Part shown: in pieces, positions 1 through 8,590 of the stretch
How the letters are laid out: every line of letters begins with the position of its first letter
Numbering within the stretch: position 1 is the first letter of the stretch
The notes under the pieces: model-generated
What the model saw: the letters and a program-made list of their open reading frames with translations, nothing else
Told to the model about the DNA's origin: nothing
Databases searched by the model: none
Source of the DNA: Litorimonas sp.
GTDB lineage: Bacteria; Pseudomonadota; Alphaproteobacteria; Caulobacterales; Maricaulaceae
NCBI GenBank assembly: GCA_029936425.1
Contig: JAPYSU010000002.1
Location: 186,001-250,000, forward strand
Reading direction: 5' to 3'
Length of the DNA stretch: 64,000 nt
Position numbers and translations under genes: made by a program

Positions 1-449
1 CTATGGATCAACAGATGGAAGCCCTGAACAAAGCTCTGGCAGCCGAAGAGAATAGTCTGGCAGCGCATATGCAGATGAAGATGAGTCCCGAAGGTCTGGT
101 GATAGAGCTGACCGATCAACGTGAAGACCCTCTTTTCAAATCCGGAAGCGCTAGTCCATCTCCCGTCTTGTCAAAACTGACTAAAATTGTAGCCGATTCC
201 TTCAAAACTGTTGCAAATGAAGTGAAAATAGTGGGCCACACGGACAATTATAGTTTTAGCGGCAGCACGGGATATTCAAATTGGGAGCTCTCTACAGACC
301 GCGCAAATACGGCACGCAGATTGCTTTCCGGGCACGGGTTTCCGCTAGAGCAGATTTCTGAAGTCTCAGGTAAATCCTCTACAGACCCTCTCTCTGATGA
401 CCCCTATTCGCCGCAAAATCGGCGAATTTCCATCACTATTCTTAATTAG
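1..449 (+). CDS. motB: Flagellar motor protein MotB, C-terminal part (partial)
   Basis: The visible 148 residues are the C-terminal OmpA-like peptidoglycan-binding domain of the flagellar stator protein MotB. MotB anchors the MotAB proton channel to the cell wall around the motor. The sequence shows VKIVGHTDNY, then SNWELSTDRANTARRLL, then PQNRRISI, which are the conserved blocks of the OmpA/MotB fold. The plug helix, the transmembrane segment and the proton-carrying aspartate lie left of the window. The ATG at position 3 is probably internal, since a complete MotB is around 250 to 300 residues. Hook genes follow in the same direction, which supports a motility role. Other OmpA-family proteins share this domain, so MotB rather than a Pal-like protein is inferred from context. 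Confidence 0.85.
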   Translation, partial: MDQQMEALNKALAAEENSLAAHMQMKMSPEGLVIELTDQREDPLFKSGSASPSPVLSKLTKIVADSFKTVANEVKIVGHTDNYSFSGSTGYSNWELSTDRANTARRLLSGHGFPLEQISEVSGKSSTDPLSDDPYSPQNRRISITILN

Positions 450-557
450 CTAACGGCAAAGAAGTCAATGTTTATTGGGGCTCTGGCGCCCTACACCTTT
501 TATTAACCGCGTCCGTCTAGCTTTGAAGCACATACATTTACTTCAAGGATTGAACGA

Positions 558-1850
558 ATGACTATATCTTCTTCCCTCAATGCAGGGGTCATGGGTCTAA
601 ACGTCAATGCGACACGCTTGGCAACGATCTCCGACAATATCGCTAACTCAGCCACATACGGTTACAAAAGAAGCGATGTTGATTTCTCAAGTCTAGTCAT
701 CGATCAAGGTCAATCTCGATATTCAGCCGGCGGCGTCCGCGCGACAAACTATAAAGACGTTACCAGCACAGGCTCCCTGATTTCGACTGGACGATCCACC
801 GACATTGCAGTCGACGGAAACGGTATGATCCCCGTCACAAATTTCGCAGGCGTCACACAAAATGGCGGAGAACGCGACTTTATGATGGTCCCGACAGGTG
901 GTTTTTCTCCAGATGAGAATGGCTTTCTGCGCACAACAAGCGGCCTTTTCCTTTTAGGTTGGCCAACGGATGCAAACGGAGCCCCTCAAGGCGCCACTCG
1001 GGGTAGCCCAGCTGGCCTTCAGCCCGTCAATACAGCTATCGGACAGTTCAGCGCCGAACCCACACGGAACATCAATTTAGGTGTGAACCTTCCGGCAGAC
1101 TCCGGCGGAGCTTTAGATCCTTTTGTTCTTCCTATTGATTACTTTGACTCACTCGGCTTAAATCAAGCGCTTGAGCTCTCTTTCGAACCGGATACATCTG
1201 CTGGCGCGGCGCCAAATAGCTGGAACGTCTCGGTCACAGACAGCGCTGGTGACCCGGCGACACCGGTCGCAACTTTCGGCGTCACGTTTAATAGTGATAC
1301 AAATGGCGGCTCAATTGCATCTGTTACGCCTGGGGCGGGCGCAACCTATGACGATGCGACCGGACAGCTTTCCTTTAATGTCGAAGGCGGCCCCATGAAT
1401 GCGTTTATCGGAACGCCAAACGGCACATCAGGCCTCACACAATTGGGAACAAGCTTCTCACCATATAACGTCACAAAAGACGGCTCTCCAGTTGGCGACC
1501 TTCAAAGTGTAGAAGTGACGCCAGGCGGATTTGTTGAAGCTGTATATAATACAGGCTTTCGCCGGACTATATATCAAATTCCTGTCGCTGAAGTGCCAAA
1601 TCCAAACGGTATGGAAGCCCTTGGCGGTCAAGCTTACACAACCTCTGCAGACAGCGGCGATGTATATTTCTGGGATGCCGGTGACGGTCCTACGGGAACT
1701 TATGAAGGCTACGCGCTGATGGAATCCAATACGGATGTTGCTTCAGAACTGACTAGCTTGATTGAGACTCAGCGGGCCTATTCTTCAAATGCTAAGATCA
1801 TTCAGACGGTTGATGAAATGTTGCAGGAAACAACCAATCTCAAGCGTTAA
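558..1850 (+). CDS. flgE: Flagellar hook protein FlgE
   Basis: FlgE polymerises into the flexible hook joining the basal body to the filament, and is exported by the flagellar type III system. This 430-residue protein has the rod/hook N-terminal signature SLNAGVMGLNVNATRLATIS followed by DNIANSATYGYKRSDVDF. The C-terminal coiled-coil block is LIETQRAYSSNAKIIQTVDE. The length matches other short alphaproteobacterial hook proteins. The ATG has an AAGGA ribosome site about 8 bases upstream. The middle (roughly residues 90 to 330) is the variable surface domain, rich in Gly, Thr, Asn and Asp. It begins a run with flgK, flgL and flgI. FlgF and FlgG share the terminal motifs, but length and context favour FlgE. 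Confidence 0.92.
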   Translation: MTISSSLNAGVMGLNVNATRLATISDNIANSATYGYKRSDVDFSSLVIDQGQSRYSAGGVRATNYKDVTSTGSLISTGRSTDIAVDGNGMIPVTNFAGVTQNGGERDFMMVPTGGFSPDENGFLRTTSGLFLLGWPTDANGAPQGATRGSPAGLQPVNTAIGQFSAEPTRNINLGVNLPADSGGALDPFVLPIDYFDSLGLNQALELSFEPDTSAGAAPNSWNVSVTDSAGDPATPVATFGVTFNSDTNGGSIASVTPGAGATYDDATGQLSFNVEGGPMNAFIGTPNGTSGLTQLGTSFSPYNVTKDGSPVGDLQSVEVTPGGFVEAVYNTGFRRTIYQIPVAEVPNPNGMEALGGQAYTTSADSGDVYFWDAGDGPTGTYEGYALMESNTDVASELTSLIETQRAYSSNAKIIQTVDEMLQETTNLKR

Positions 1851-1909
1851 TATTGGCCGTTAGCCAGATCATAAGTCTTCTGGCCGAAAAACTTAACAGG
1901 GACGCTTAA

Positions 1910-3379
1910 ATGTCTTTATCGCAAGCTTTATCAAGCGCCAATTCAGGCCTTGCGAGCACGAGCCGGCGCGCGGACGTGTCGGCCTCCAATATCGCCAATG
2001 CGTCAACGCCGGGCTATGTCCGGCGTTCTGTTATTACGTCTGAAAATGTCGCCGGAGGCCAAAGCGGCGGCGTATCAATCACGGCCATTGAGCGGTCACA
2101 GGATCTAGCTGTCAGCCGGCTTCGGCGCGACGCGGATTCAGCGGCCGGACGGTCTTCCGTCATCGCGCAGGCTTATCAGACATTAAACACTGAACTAGGA
2201 AGTCCCAGTGACGGCTACGGTCTCTTCGCAACACTTGAAAATCTTGAGAGCGCTCTGAAAAACCTTGAAGCGACCCCTGAATCTGCAGCCCTGCAAAACG
2301 CCGTTTTCTCGGCTGCCAACGAAACAACTCATCACTTTAATGCTTTATCCCATCTTGCGACATCCCTGCGGGAAACAGCAGATAGCAATATAGATAAATC
2401 CGTTAGAAAAGTGAACGAATCCCTCTACCGGTTACAGGATATAAATGCCAAATTTGGCTCAATTAATGAGCAAAGTAGTGAAGGCGCGGCCTTAGAGGAT
2501 GAACGCCAGAGACTGATAGACGGCATCGCCGAAATTCTCCCCATTAAAGATGTTGTCCGAGACAATGGGCAAGTCGACATCCTCACCAGTTCCGGTGTTT
2601 ATCTGCTGTCCGGTAATGTCAGAGAACTTTCTTTTGAACGCGCGGGTACAATAACAGAAGGAGATCGGCTTGGTGAAGCTGGAAGCCGCCTTTCAGGTTT
2701 ATTTGTAGGAGAACAAAACCTGACGCCCGGTACAGATGGGCGCCATTCTTTACAATCCGGCAGTCTGGCAGGACAGTTTAACATTCGGGATTCTGTCGCA
2801 ACAGATTTTTCTGATTCACTAGACGGACTGGCAGCGGATCTGATTTCGCGGTTTTCAAATGACGCTCTCGATCCCACAAAAGCCGCAGGCGCTCCCGGAA
2901 TCTTCACAGATGGCGGCTTGGCCCATGATCCGGTGAACTTATCCGGAACCGCGGCGCGTCTGAAACTTAACAATGCTATCAACCCGAATGCGGGCGGGGA
3001 CGTTTCCCGCCTTCGGGATGGTCTAGGCGCAACGAGCCCGGGGAACTCTGGAAACACTGCAATAATTTCCGGTCTGGTTAGCGCGATGACAGATCGTCAA
3101 AACGCGCCCGCCGGAACAAATTTGCAGGGTCAGTTCAGCGTTATCGATTCTATAGCAGGCCTAACGTCTCAAATCGGCGAACAAACTCTTCGCCATGACT
3201 CTATTAATGCAAGCACCATCGCGCGCCGTGACGTTTTGAGCGATACCGAGCTAAGCAGATCCGCGGTCGATACAGATGCAGAGCTGCAAAACCTATTGAT
3301 TATTGAGCAAGCCTATGCGGCAAACGCACGTGTTATTCAAACCATCAGCGATATGATTGATCGCTTGATGCAGATTTAG
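1910..3379 (+). CDS. flgK: Flagellar hook-associated protein 1 FlgK
   Basis: FlgK is the first of two junction proteins linking hook to filament and is secreted through the flagellar export gate. The 489-residue product starts SLSQALSSANSGLASTSRRA and continues with DVSASNIANASTPGYVRRS, the rod/hook-type N-terminus. It ends LLIIEQAYAANARVIQTISD, the C-terminal helix shared by FlgE and FlgK. Around residues 90 to 210 it is helical and coiled-coil-like, as in the FlgK D1 domain. The start ATG follows AGGGAC about 7 bases upstream. It lies 59 bases after flgE and 8 bases before flgL, so the three are probably co-transcribed. Confidence 0.92.
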   Translation: MSLSQALSSANSGLASTSRRADVSASNIANASTPGYVRRSVITSENVAGGQSGGVSITAIERSQDLAVSRLRRDADSAAGRSSVIAQAYQTLNTELGSPSDGYGLFATLENLESALKNLEATPESAALQNAVFSAANETTHHFNALSHLATSLRETADSNIDKSVRKVNESLYRLQDINAKFGSINEQSSEGAALEDERQRLIDGIAEILPIKDVVRDNGQVDILTSSGVYLLSGNVRELSFERAGTITEGDRLGEAGSRLSGLFVGEQNLTPGTDGRHSLQSGSLAGQFNIRDSVATDFSDSLDGLAADLISRFSNDALDPTKAAGAPGIFTDGGLAHDPVNLSGTAARLKLNNAINPNAGGDVSRLRDGLGATSPGNSGNTAIISGLVSAMTDRQNAPAGTNLQGQFSVIDSIAGLTSQIGEQTLRHDSINASTIARRDVLSDTELSRSAVDTDAELQNLLIIEQAYAANARVIQTISDMIDRLMQI

Positions 3380-3387
3380 GGCTAGAT

Positions 3388-4392
3388 ATGCAGATTAATA
3401 GCTATCCAGATCTACTCTCGTTTACCCGCCGCAATCGCACGACTGCGCAAATACGCGAACGCATCCAAACCGCCTCTCAAGAGGCCGTCACAGGCCTCAA
3501 ATCCGACCTGACCAAAGCAACAGACGGAGATTTGGGACGGGCGCATTTGTTAAAGAAAGCTCAAAGCGACATAGAGCAATCGCAAAACATCAATACGCTT
3601 TCCAAGTCACGTCTTTCTCTGATGTCCGGCGCTTTGACGAGCACTCTTGACGTTATTGATAATATCGACAGTCGGGCCATTGTCGCCCTGAATACGGATA
3701 ATGTGTTCGGCACAGACGCGCTCATCAGTGAAGCCCGCGCAAGTGTTGAAAATATTATGAGTTCTCTCAGTGTGAAACATGGCGAGCGCAATCTGTTTTC
3801 GGGCGACAGAACCGATACGGCCACTTTTGGTGACGCAGATGTCTTTCTGTCCGATATTGAAAACCTGATTGCGACAGCGCCAGATACTGGCGCGGCGATA
3901 ACGGCAATAGATGATTACTTCAGTGACGGCGGCGATTTTGAAACCCGCATCTATCAAGGCGGCGACGGAAAACCCCCTGCCCTTCCCCTTGGCAATGGAC
4001 GTACAATCGAAGTGCCGGTTTCAGGAAAATCTGAAAGCATAAAAGATGTGCTGAAGGGCCTGGCTATTTTAGCAACGTCTAAAAGCGCTCTTCCTGAAGG
4101 TGATAAAGCCTCTTTTGACACGCTCGTGACCAATGGAGCAGCGTCCATTACAAAAGCAACGTCGGGAATCGTGAGACTAAACGGCGAACTCGGAATTTTT
4201 GCTCAAAGTCTTGAATCAGCTGCAGAACAGCATGAAAGCGAAGCTCTGGATCTGGCCACCTCTTTCCAAAATCTCTTTGGTAGGGATCAATTTGAAGCGG
4301 CGGGCGAGCTCAAACAGCTCCAGGTTCAGCTTGAAGCCTCCTATACCATAACGGCCCGACTTTCTAACCTCACCCTAACAAATTTCTTGTGA
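3388..4392 (+). CDS. flgL: Flagellar hook-associated protein 3 FlgL (flagellin-like)
   Basis: FlgL forms the second hook-filament junction ring. The 334-residue protein begins MQINSYPDLLSFTRRNRTTA and has the flagellin-family N-terminal helical region with a later AHLLKKAQSDIEQSQNINTL stretch. It ends in a second amphipathic helix, LQVQLEASYTITARLSNLTL, typical of the D0/D1 pairing in flagellin-like proteins. Its position directly after flgK is the usual one for FlgL. Sequence conservation of FlgL is low, so the name rests on the flagellin-like termini plus context. Its stop overlaps or nearly abuts the flgI start, which suggests coupled translation. Confidence 0.85.
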   Translation: MQINSYPDLLSFTRRNRTTAQIRERIQTASQEAVTGLKSDLTKATDGDLGRAHLLKKAQSDIEQSQNINTLSKSRLSLMSGALTSTLDVIDNIDSRAIVALNTDNVFGTDALISEARASVENIMSSLSVKHGERNLFSGDRTDTATFGDADVFLSDIENLIATAPDTGAAITAIDDYFSDGGDFETRIYQGGDGKPPALPLGNGRTIEVPVSGKSESIKDVLKGLAILATSKSALPEGDKASFDTLVTNGAASITKATSGIVRLNGELGIFAQSLESAAEQHESEALDLATSFQNLFGRDQFEAAGELKQLQVQLEASYTITARLSNLTLTNFL

Positions 4393-4397
4393 TATCT

Positions 4398-5510
4398 ATG
4401 CGCTCTTTATTTTTATCATGCCTCGGCCTTCTGTTCACTCTGTCGGCTCTAATACCTTTCGAAGCATCAGCATCCGTCAAGATTAAAGACATTGTCGATG
4501 TCGAAGGTGTGCGGAGTAATGACCTTGTTGGATATGGGCTTGTCATCGGCCTTGACGGGACAGGTGATACGATCCGGAACTCCCCTTACACCGAAGAAGC
4601 GCTCTCCAACCTCTTGGAACGGTTGGGGGTCAATATTCAGGGCAGTGATTTCCGCCCTAATAATGTGGCGGCGGTCTTGGTCACATCCTCCTTGCCGCCC
4701 TTCGCCCGGCTCGGCTCTAAAATAGACATTAATGTGTCTTCTATTGGGGATGCGAAAAGCCTGGCCGGCGGAACGCTCGTCATGACGCCTCTCAACGCCG
4801 CAGACGGCGAAGTCTACGCGCTCGCTCAAGGCAGCGTCCTCATCAGCGGTTTTCAAGCTGAGGGCGAGAGCGCGTCTATCACGGAAGGCGTCCCAACCTC
4901 CGGCACTATCCCCAACGGCGCGCGTATCGAGCGGGAAGTCAATTTTGAATTTGGTAAGATGGAGCGTATCCGCCTTGCCCTTCGCTCACCTGACTTCACA
5001 ACAGCAGAACGTCTGGAGTCTAAGATCAATACGAGCTTAGGCGGAAAATACGCTCTCCTTCTGGACTCAGGTACAGTCGAACTAGACCTTTCTCAGAGCA
5101 CGATTTCTCCGGCTCGATTTATGGGCCGAATTGAAAACCTGACCTTGCAACCCGCTCAGAAAGCACGTGTCGTTGTGGATAAACGATCCGGCACAATCGT
5201 GTTGGGTCAAGACGTTAAAGTCTCGTCCGTTGCTATTGCGCAGGGTAACTTATCGATTACAATTTCAGAGACGCCGGTTGCCTCACAACCAAATCCCTTC
5301 GGGTTCGGTGAGTCCATCGTACTCCCGCGCACGGATATTTCTGTGAGGGACGGAGAGCCTGGAAACATTGCGATTCTGGAAGACAATGTATCTCTCCCAG
5401 ACCTCGTGGCTGGATTGAACGCTCTGGGCGTTTCCCCCAGAGAAATGATCGATATACTCAAGACGATTAAGACCGCCGGCGCGCTCCACGCTGAGCTTGT
5501 CCTTCAATAG
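4398..5510 (+). CDS. flgI: Flagellar P-ring protein FlgI
   Basis: FlgI builds the periplasmic P ring that acts as a bushing for the rod in the peptidoglycan layer. The product has an N-terminal signal peptide (MRSLFLSCLGLLFTLSALIP, cleavage near ASA) consistent with Sec export. The mature start contains VKIKDIVDVEGVRSNDLVGY and GLVIGLDGTGD, the most conserved FlgI block. The C-terminus has DLVAGLNALGVSPREMIDIL. Length (about 370 residues) matches the family. The ATG at 4398 is chosen because it gives a clean signal peptide. An in-frame GTG at 4389 overlaps the flgL stop and is an alternative start. flgA and flgH are not in this window. Confidence 0.93.
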   Translation: MRSLFLSCLGLLFTLSALIPFEASASVKIKDIVDVEGVRSNDLVGYGLVIGLDGTGDTIRNSPYTEEALSNLLERLGVNIQGSDFRPNNVAAVLVTSSLPPFARLGSKIDINVSSIGDAKSLAGGTLVMTPLNAADGEVYALAQGSVLISGFQAEGESASITEGVPTSGTIPNGARIEREVNFEFGKMERIRLALRSPDFTTAERLESKINTSLGGKYALLLDSGTVELDLSQSTISPARFMGRIENLTLQPAQKARVVVDKRSGTIVLGQDVKVSSVAIAQGNLSITISETPVASQPNPFGFGESIVLPRTDISVRDGEPGNIAILEDNVSLPDLVAGLNALGVSPREMIDILKTIKTAGALHAELVLQ

Positions 5511-5519
5511 CTTGTGAGA

Positions 5520-5538
5520 CGGAAGCTGAGTGCTTCCG
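5520..5538. terminator. Hairpin between convergent flgI and fliG
   Basis: A 7-bp perfect stem, CGGAAGC and GCTTCCG, with a 5-base loop lies just after the flgI stop. A T-rich stretch (CTTCCTGTTTTC) follows on the plus strand. A second weaker dyad, ACCCA (5570-5574) with TGGGT (5587-5591), sits nearer the fliG stop and could serve the opposite strand. Folding was judged by eye only. Confidence 0.5.
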
Positions 5539-5593
5539 CTTCCTGTTTTCTACCTATCAGGAAAATTGAACCCAGAAGAATTATGTTGGGTGT

Positions 5594-6688
5594 TTAAGCC
5601 GCGTCTTCTTCGGCAGGAGCTTTCACCAATACAATTTTTTCAGACCTGTGCAGGCTCGTGACAAAGCTCATGAAGTTATTAATGGCCTTGTCGGACTCTG
5701 CAGGCGTCTGCTCTGGAAGAGCTTCTATTTCTTCCTTCATTCTCTCTGCCATACGTTGAGAGATATTTGCCATTAAAAATTCAACGCTTTCAGCTGACTC
5801 TGTCCTCCCGGCCTGCAATGCCAAGAGAAGATCGTCTTTCGGAAAGTCTTTAAATATAATCTGAATCGCAGAAGTCGGAAGTCTGACAGGCAGATCTTCA
5901 AAGGTCAGCATGCCCTTACGAATAGCTTTCGCTCTTTCTTTGTCGCTGTTTTCCAAGTCTTGAAGTAGTTTATCACGTTTGTCTTTTGACACCATGGAGA
6001 GTAGTTCTGCCGTATAATCAATTGCTGCGTCGTTCGTAGGAATCTCAGCCACTTCCAAACAGTTTTTGCGAACCAGTTTCTCTATGGCCCGCTGCGCAAA
6101 AGGCGCAACTTCGCGGTTCTCGGACAGGATTTTCACATAGGCAACGGATGTTTCGTCCGGAACAGATGAGAGTATTTCTCCGGCAAGACCAGTTGGAAGC
6201 TTAGAGATAATAAACGCCGAAATCTCTGTTTTCTGCTTGAGAAGAAACTCTATTATTTGTTCAACGGGTTTTTCCGCTAAGGCGCCCCAGACGTCACTCT
6301 GCGGACCAAGTGATGTTTTCGGCATTGTCGATGCCGACAGCCGTTTCAGCCTGTCTGAATCCAATACCTTCTCGGCCATTTCCAAAGCTCTTTCAGGACC
6401 GGCCATCATCGTGTTTTTTCGTCCGTTTATCTTGACCACAAAATCCGCCACGACGGCGAGCATAGCCTCTCTGGGGACTTCGTGCAGCTGTTTAAGAGCC
6501 TCAACAAATTTTCGCAGATGCGCGTCAGACAGTTTCTCTGCAATCGGGGCTGCATAATCAGGTCCCATTGACACCAGAATAATGGCGGCTCTTTGCGGCA
6601 GGCTCAGATGATCGATTTGGGGCGGCCGTCCATTTCCTTGTCCGCCCGCTCTGGCAGAGTTTGAGGTAGAACTAAAATCTCGCGGCAT
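5594..6688 (-). CDS. fliG: Flagellar motor switch protein FliG
   Basis: FliG is the rotor protein that couples the MS ring to torque from the MotAB stators. The protein has the N-terminal FliF-binding domain (LSLPQRAAIILVSMGPDYAA) and the middle domain (EIPTNDAAIDYTAELLSMVS, then KGMLTFEDLPVRL). It ends in a charged C-terminal domain with ISQRMAERMKEEIEALPEQT. The start at 6688 (MPRDFSS, 364 residues) is preferred because AAGG sits 7 bases upstream. An in-frame ATG at 6706 overlaps the fliP stop. It is the last gene of the leftward fliF-H-N-P-G run. In most alphaproteobacteria fliG directly follows fliF, so its place after fliP is unusual. Confidence 0.88.
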   Translation of the reverse strand: MPRDFSSTSNSARAGGQGNGRPPQIDHLSLPQRAAIILVSMGPDYAAPIAEKLSDAHLRKFVEALKQLHEVPREAMLAVVADFVVKINGRKNTMMAGPERALEMAEKVLDSDRLKRLSASTMPKTSLGPQSDVWGALAEKPVEQIIEFLLKQKTEISAFIISKLPTGLAGEILSSVPDETSVAYVKILSENREVAPFAQRAIEKLVRKNCLEVAEIPTNDAAIDYTAELLSMVSKDKRDKLLQDLENSDKERAKAIRKGMLTFEDLPVRLPTSAIQIIFKDFPKDDLLLALQAGRTESAESVEFLMANISQRMAERMKEEIEALPEQTPAESDKAINNFMSFVTSLHRSEKIVLVKAPAEEDAA

Positions 6689-6705
6689 CACTTCACCTTT
6701 TAACA

Positions 6706-7524
6706 TCAGGCGACTCCATATCCTCGTAAAAGGGCTTCAGTCACTTTAAGCCATCCATCGGCCATAACGAAAAATGCCAACTTGAAGGGCAGAGACACCA
6801 CGGCGGGCGGAACCATCATCATACCCATAGCCATCAGAATGGAGGCAACCAAGAGGTCTATGATAAGAAATGGCATAAAAATAACGAACCCGATTTGAAA
6901 GGCCTGTTTGATCTCGGACAGCATGAAAGACGTCACAAGAAGTGGAAGTGGCGCCTCTCCGGAAAGGTCATAATTTCTTTCCGGCATGGTGGCGGCCAGG
7001 CGCTCGATTGTGTCCGCCTCTACGCGGGCTTCCATAAAACTCCGAAAGGGTGTCAAAGTTCGATCGATGGCCTGCTGCTCCGTAATCATGCCGTCCATAT
7101 AGGGCGACAGGCCTTCATCCCAGGACGTCGTAAATACCGGCTCCATCACAAAAAAGGTCAAGAACATCGCCAGACCCATAATCATCATATTGGGCGGAGA
7201 TTGCTGCAATCCGAGCGCCTGCCGCAGGAAAGAAAAAACGATCACCATAAAGGGAAGACAGGTGATCATCATCGCCAGGCCGGGGGCCAGGCTCAGCACT
7301 GTGACAATCAGGAAAAGCTGAATGACGCGCGCATCCAGACCAACCGAGCCATCCTCATTAGGGCTGTTGAGAAGCTCGCCCAAGGCCTCTCCCGCATCCG
7401 GCGGGGTTTGAGGCGCGACTTGGCCAACGGCGATAGCAGGAAGCAAGACGAGCACAGCTAGCACCGCCAATAAAACCAGAATTCGTTTTGGCGTTAAATA
7501 GCGACGTGCAATCGCAAGTGTCAT
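6706..7524 (-). CDS. fliP: Flagellar export gate protein FliP
   Basis: FliP is a core membrane subunit of the flagellar type III export gate, forming a pore with FliQ and FliR. The 272-residue product has an N-terminal hydrophobic signal-like segment (ILVLLAVLAVLVLLPAIAVG). It then shows the conserved FliP blocks MITCLPFMVIVFSFLRQALG and FLTFFVMEPVF and two C-terminal membrane helices around FVIFMPFLIIDLLVASILMA. The start overlaps the fliN stop by 4 bases (ATGA), indicating translational coupling. fliQ and fliR are not adjacent. Confidence 0.94.
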   Translation of the reverse strand: MTLAIARRYLTPKRILVLLAVLAVLVLLPAIAVGQVAPQTPPDAGEALGELLNSPNEDGSVGLDARVIQLFLIVTVLSLAPGLAMMITCLPFMVIVFSFLRQALGLQQSPPNMMIMGLAMFLTFFVMEPVFTTSWDEGLSPYMDGMITEQQAIDRTLTPFRSFMEARVEADTIERLAATMPERNYDLSGEAPLPLLVTSFMLSEIKQAFQIGFVIFMPFLIIDLLVASILMAMGMMMVPPAVVSLPFKLAFFVMADGWLKVTEALLRGYGVA

Positions 7525-7892
7525 GAAAGCATGTCTTCGGAAATATCGACGATTTCTGTAATCTTCAACCCAATCTCACCCGTCGCCACATCTGTTTCTA
7601 TCAATTCCCCGCGCGCGATAACGCGGTTATCAATACAAACATCAACCGGATCGTTTATGGATTTGTCCATTTCCAAAACCGAATCTTTTTTGAGTTTCAA
7701 GAGTTCGGCAATCGTCGGCCGCGCTGTGCCAATAACGATTTGAACGGTCACTGGGAGTGCATATATCGATCTTTTATACGTTGCTCCGGCCTGTCCATCC
7801 CGGCGTTCCGCCATAGGAATATCTCCGGCGTTTGCAGATTTTGTCTTTTCAAACTCGGCCTGATCTTTTGCTGATTGATTTTTATCGGTCAT
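7521..7892 (-). CDS. fliN: Flagellar motor switch protein FliN
   Basis: FliN forms the lower C-ring of the rotor and contributes to switching and to docking of the export ATPase complex. The 123-residue protein has a charged, low-complexity N-terminus of about 40 residues, then the SpoA/SURF1 domain. That domain shows SIYALPVTVQIVIGTARPTI, DPVDVCIDNRVIARGEL and GLKITEIVDISEDML. Length fits short FliN proteins. It overlaps fliH by 4 bases upstream and fliP by 4 bases downstream, so the block is tightly coupled. FliM is absent from the window. Confidence 0.92.
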   Translation of the reverse strand: MTDKNQSAKDQAEFEKTKSANAGDIPMAERRDGQAGATYKRSIYALPVTVQIVIGTARPTIAELLKLKKDSVLEMDKSINDPVDVCIDNRVIARGELIETDVATGEIGLKITEIVDISEDMLS

Positions 7893-8590
7893 GAAGCCTC
7901 CTGCATGTCTTCATTTTCGCCCAAATCATTGCCTGCAGGGGCTTCTGTTCTGCCAGATGAGCGTTCTACAGTTTTCTTCGGCGCGCACTCTATTCCCAAA
8001 AGACCGAGGCAAGTTTGAGCGGTCTTTACCGGGTCAATTTTCGTGACGGAATCACCTCTGAAAAAGTGAACCGCACTTTTGTCCATCTCATTACTTTCAA
8101 CGAGGGTCAATTCCGGTCCGAATGACTTTTGCAGAAAGGATTTTGCAATCTCGTTGCCCGGATTAAGATTTACAGAGAGACGAAGATCCGTCTGCGACGT
8201 CGCTGCTTCGGATATAACGCAATGAATTTCATGACGCAGTATCTCTTGAGACAATTCGGGTAGAAGAGCTTGGAGGCATTGCTTCACGACTTCGCCGTGA
8301 CTTGTTTCTACATCCCGTGTCATTGCCTTCATTGAAGACTTCAACCCTTCCAAGGCCGTTTCCATGACGCGGATTGTCTGCTCATACATTTCGGATGCTT
8401 CGGCTTTTCCGGCTTCAAACCCGTTAGTATAATCAATCTGCCGGGCGGCTCTACTCTGCCCTGAAATAGCGCCCCCGCCGCCCGGGTGGAACTTCGCCAT
8501 ATCCGGATAGATAACAGCCGAATCTTCTTGCGGCGTTATTAAGTCTTCTTGCTTTTTAACAATGGACTGAGCTGAGAAATGGGCCGCCAT
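7889..8590 (-). CDS. fliH: Flagellar assembly protein FliH-like
   Basis: This is likely the FliH/FlbE-type peripheral regulator of the export ATPase FliI, acting at the cytoplasmic face of the motor. The 233-residue protein has a variable N-terminus and a central helical region (FEAGKAEASEMYEQTIRVME) of coiled-coil character. Its C-terminal half resembles the FliH/YscL fold, with LSQEILRHEIHCVISEAATS and LRLSVNLNPGNEIAKSF. Family sequence identity is low, so the name depends on position between fliF and fliN, as in Caulobacter. Its ATG overlaps the fliF stop (TAATG). Confidence 0.72.
   Translation of the reverse strand: MAAHFSAQSIVKKQEDLITPQEDSAVIYPDMAKFHPGGGGAISGQSRAARQIDYTNGFEAGKAEASEMYEQTIRVMETALEGLKSSMKAMTRDVETSHGEVVKQCLQALLPELSQEILRHEIHCVISEAATSQTDLRLSVNLNPGNEIAKSFLQKSFGPELTLVESNEMDKSAVHFFRGDSVTKIDPVKTAQTCLGLLGIECAPKKTVERSSGRTEAPAGNDLGENEDMQEAS

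Noticed and set aside
484..500. Sigma-54 promoter before flgE
   Set aside because: TGGCGC is present at 484, but the expected TTGC at the -12 position is missing.
6895..7461. A 188-residue plus-strand frame inside fliP
   Set aside because: Low-complexity basic translation antisense to fliP, with no support.
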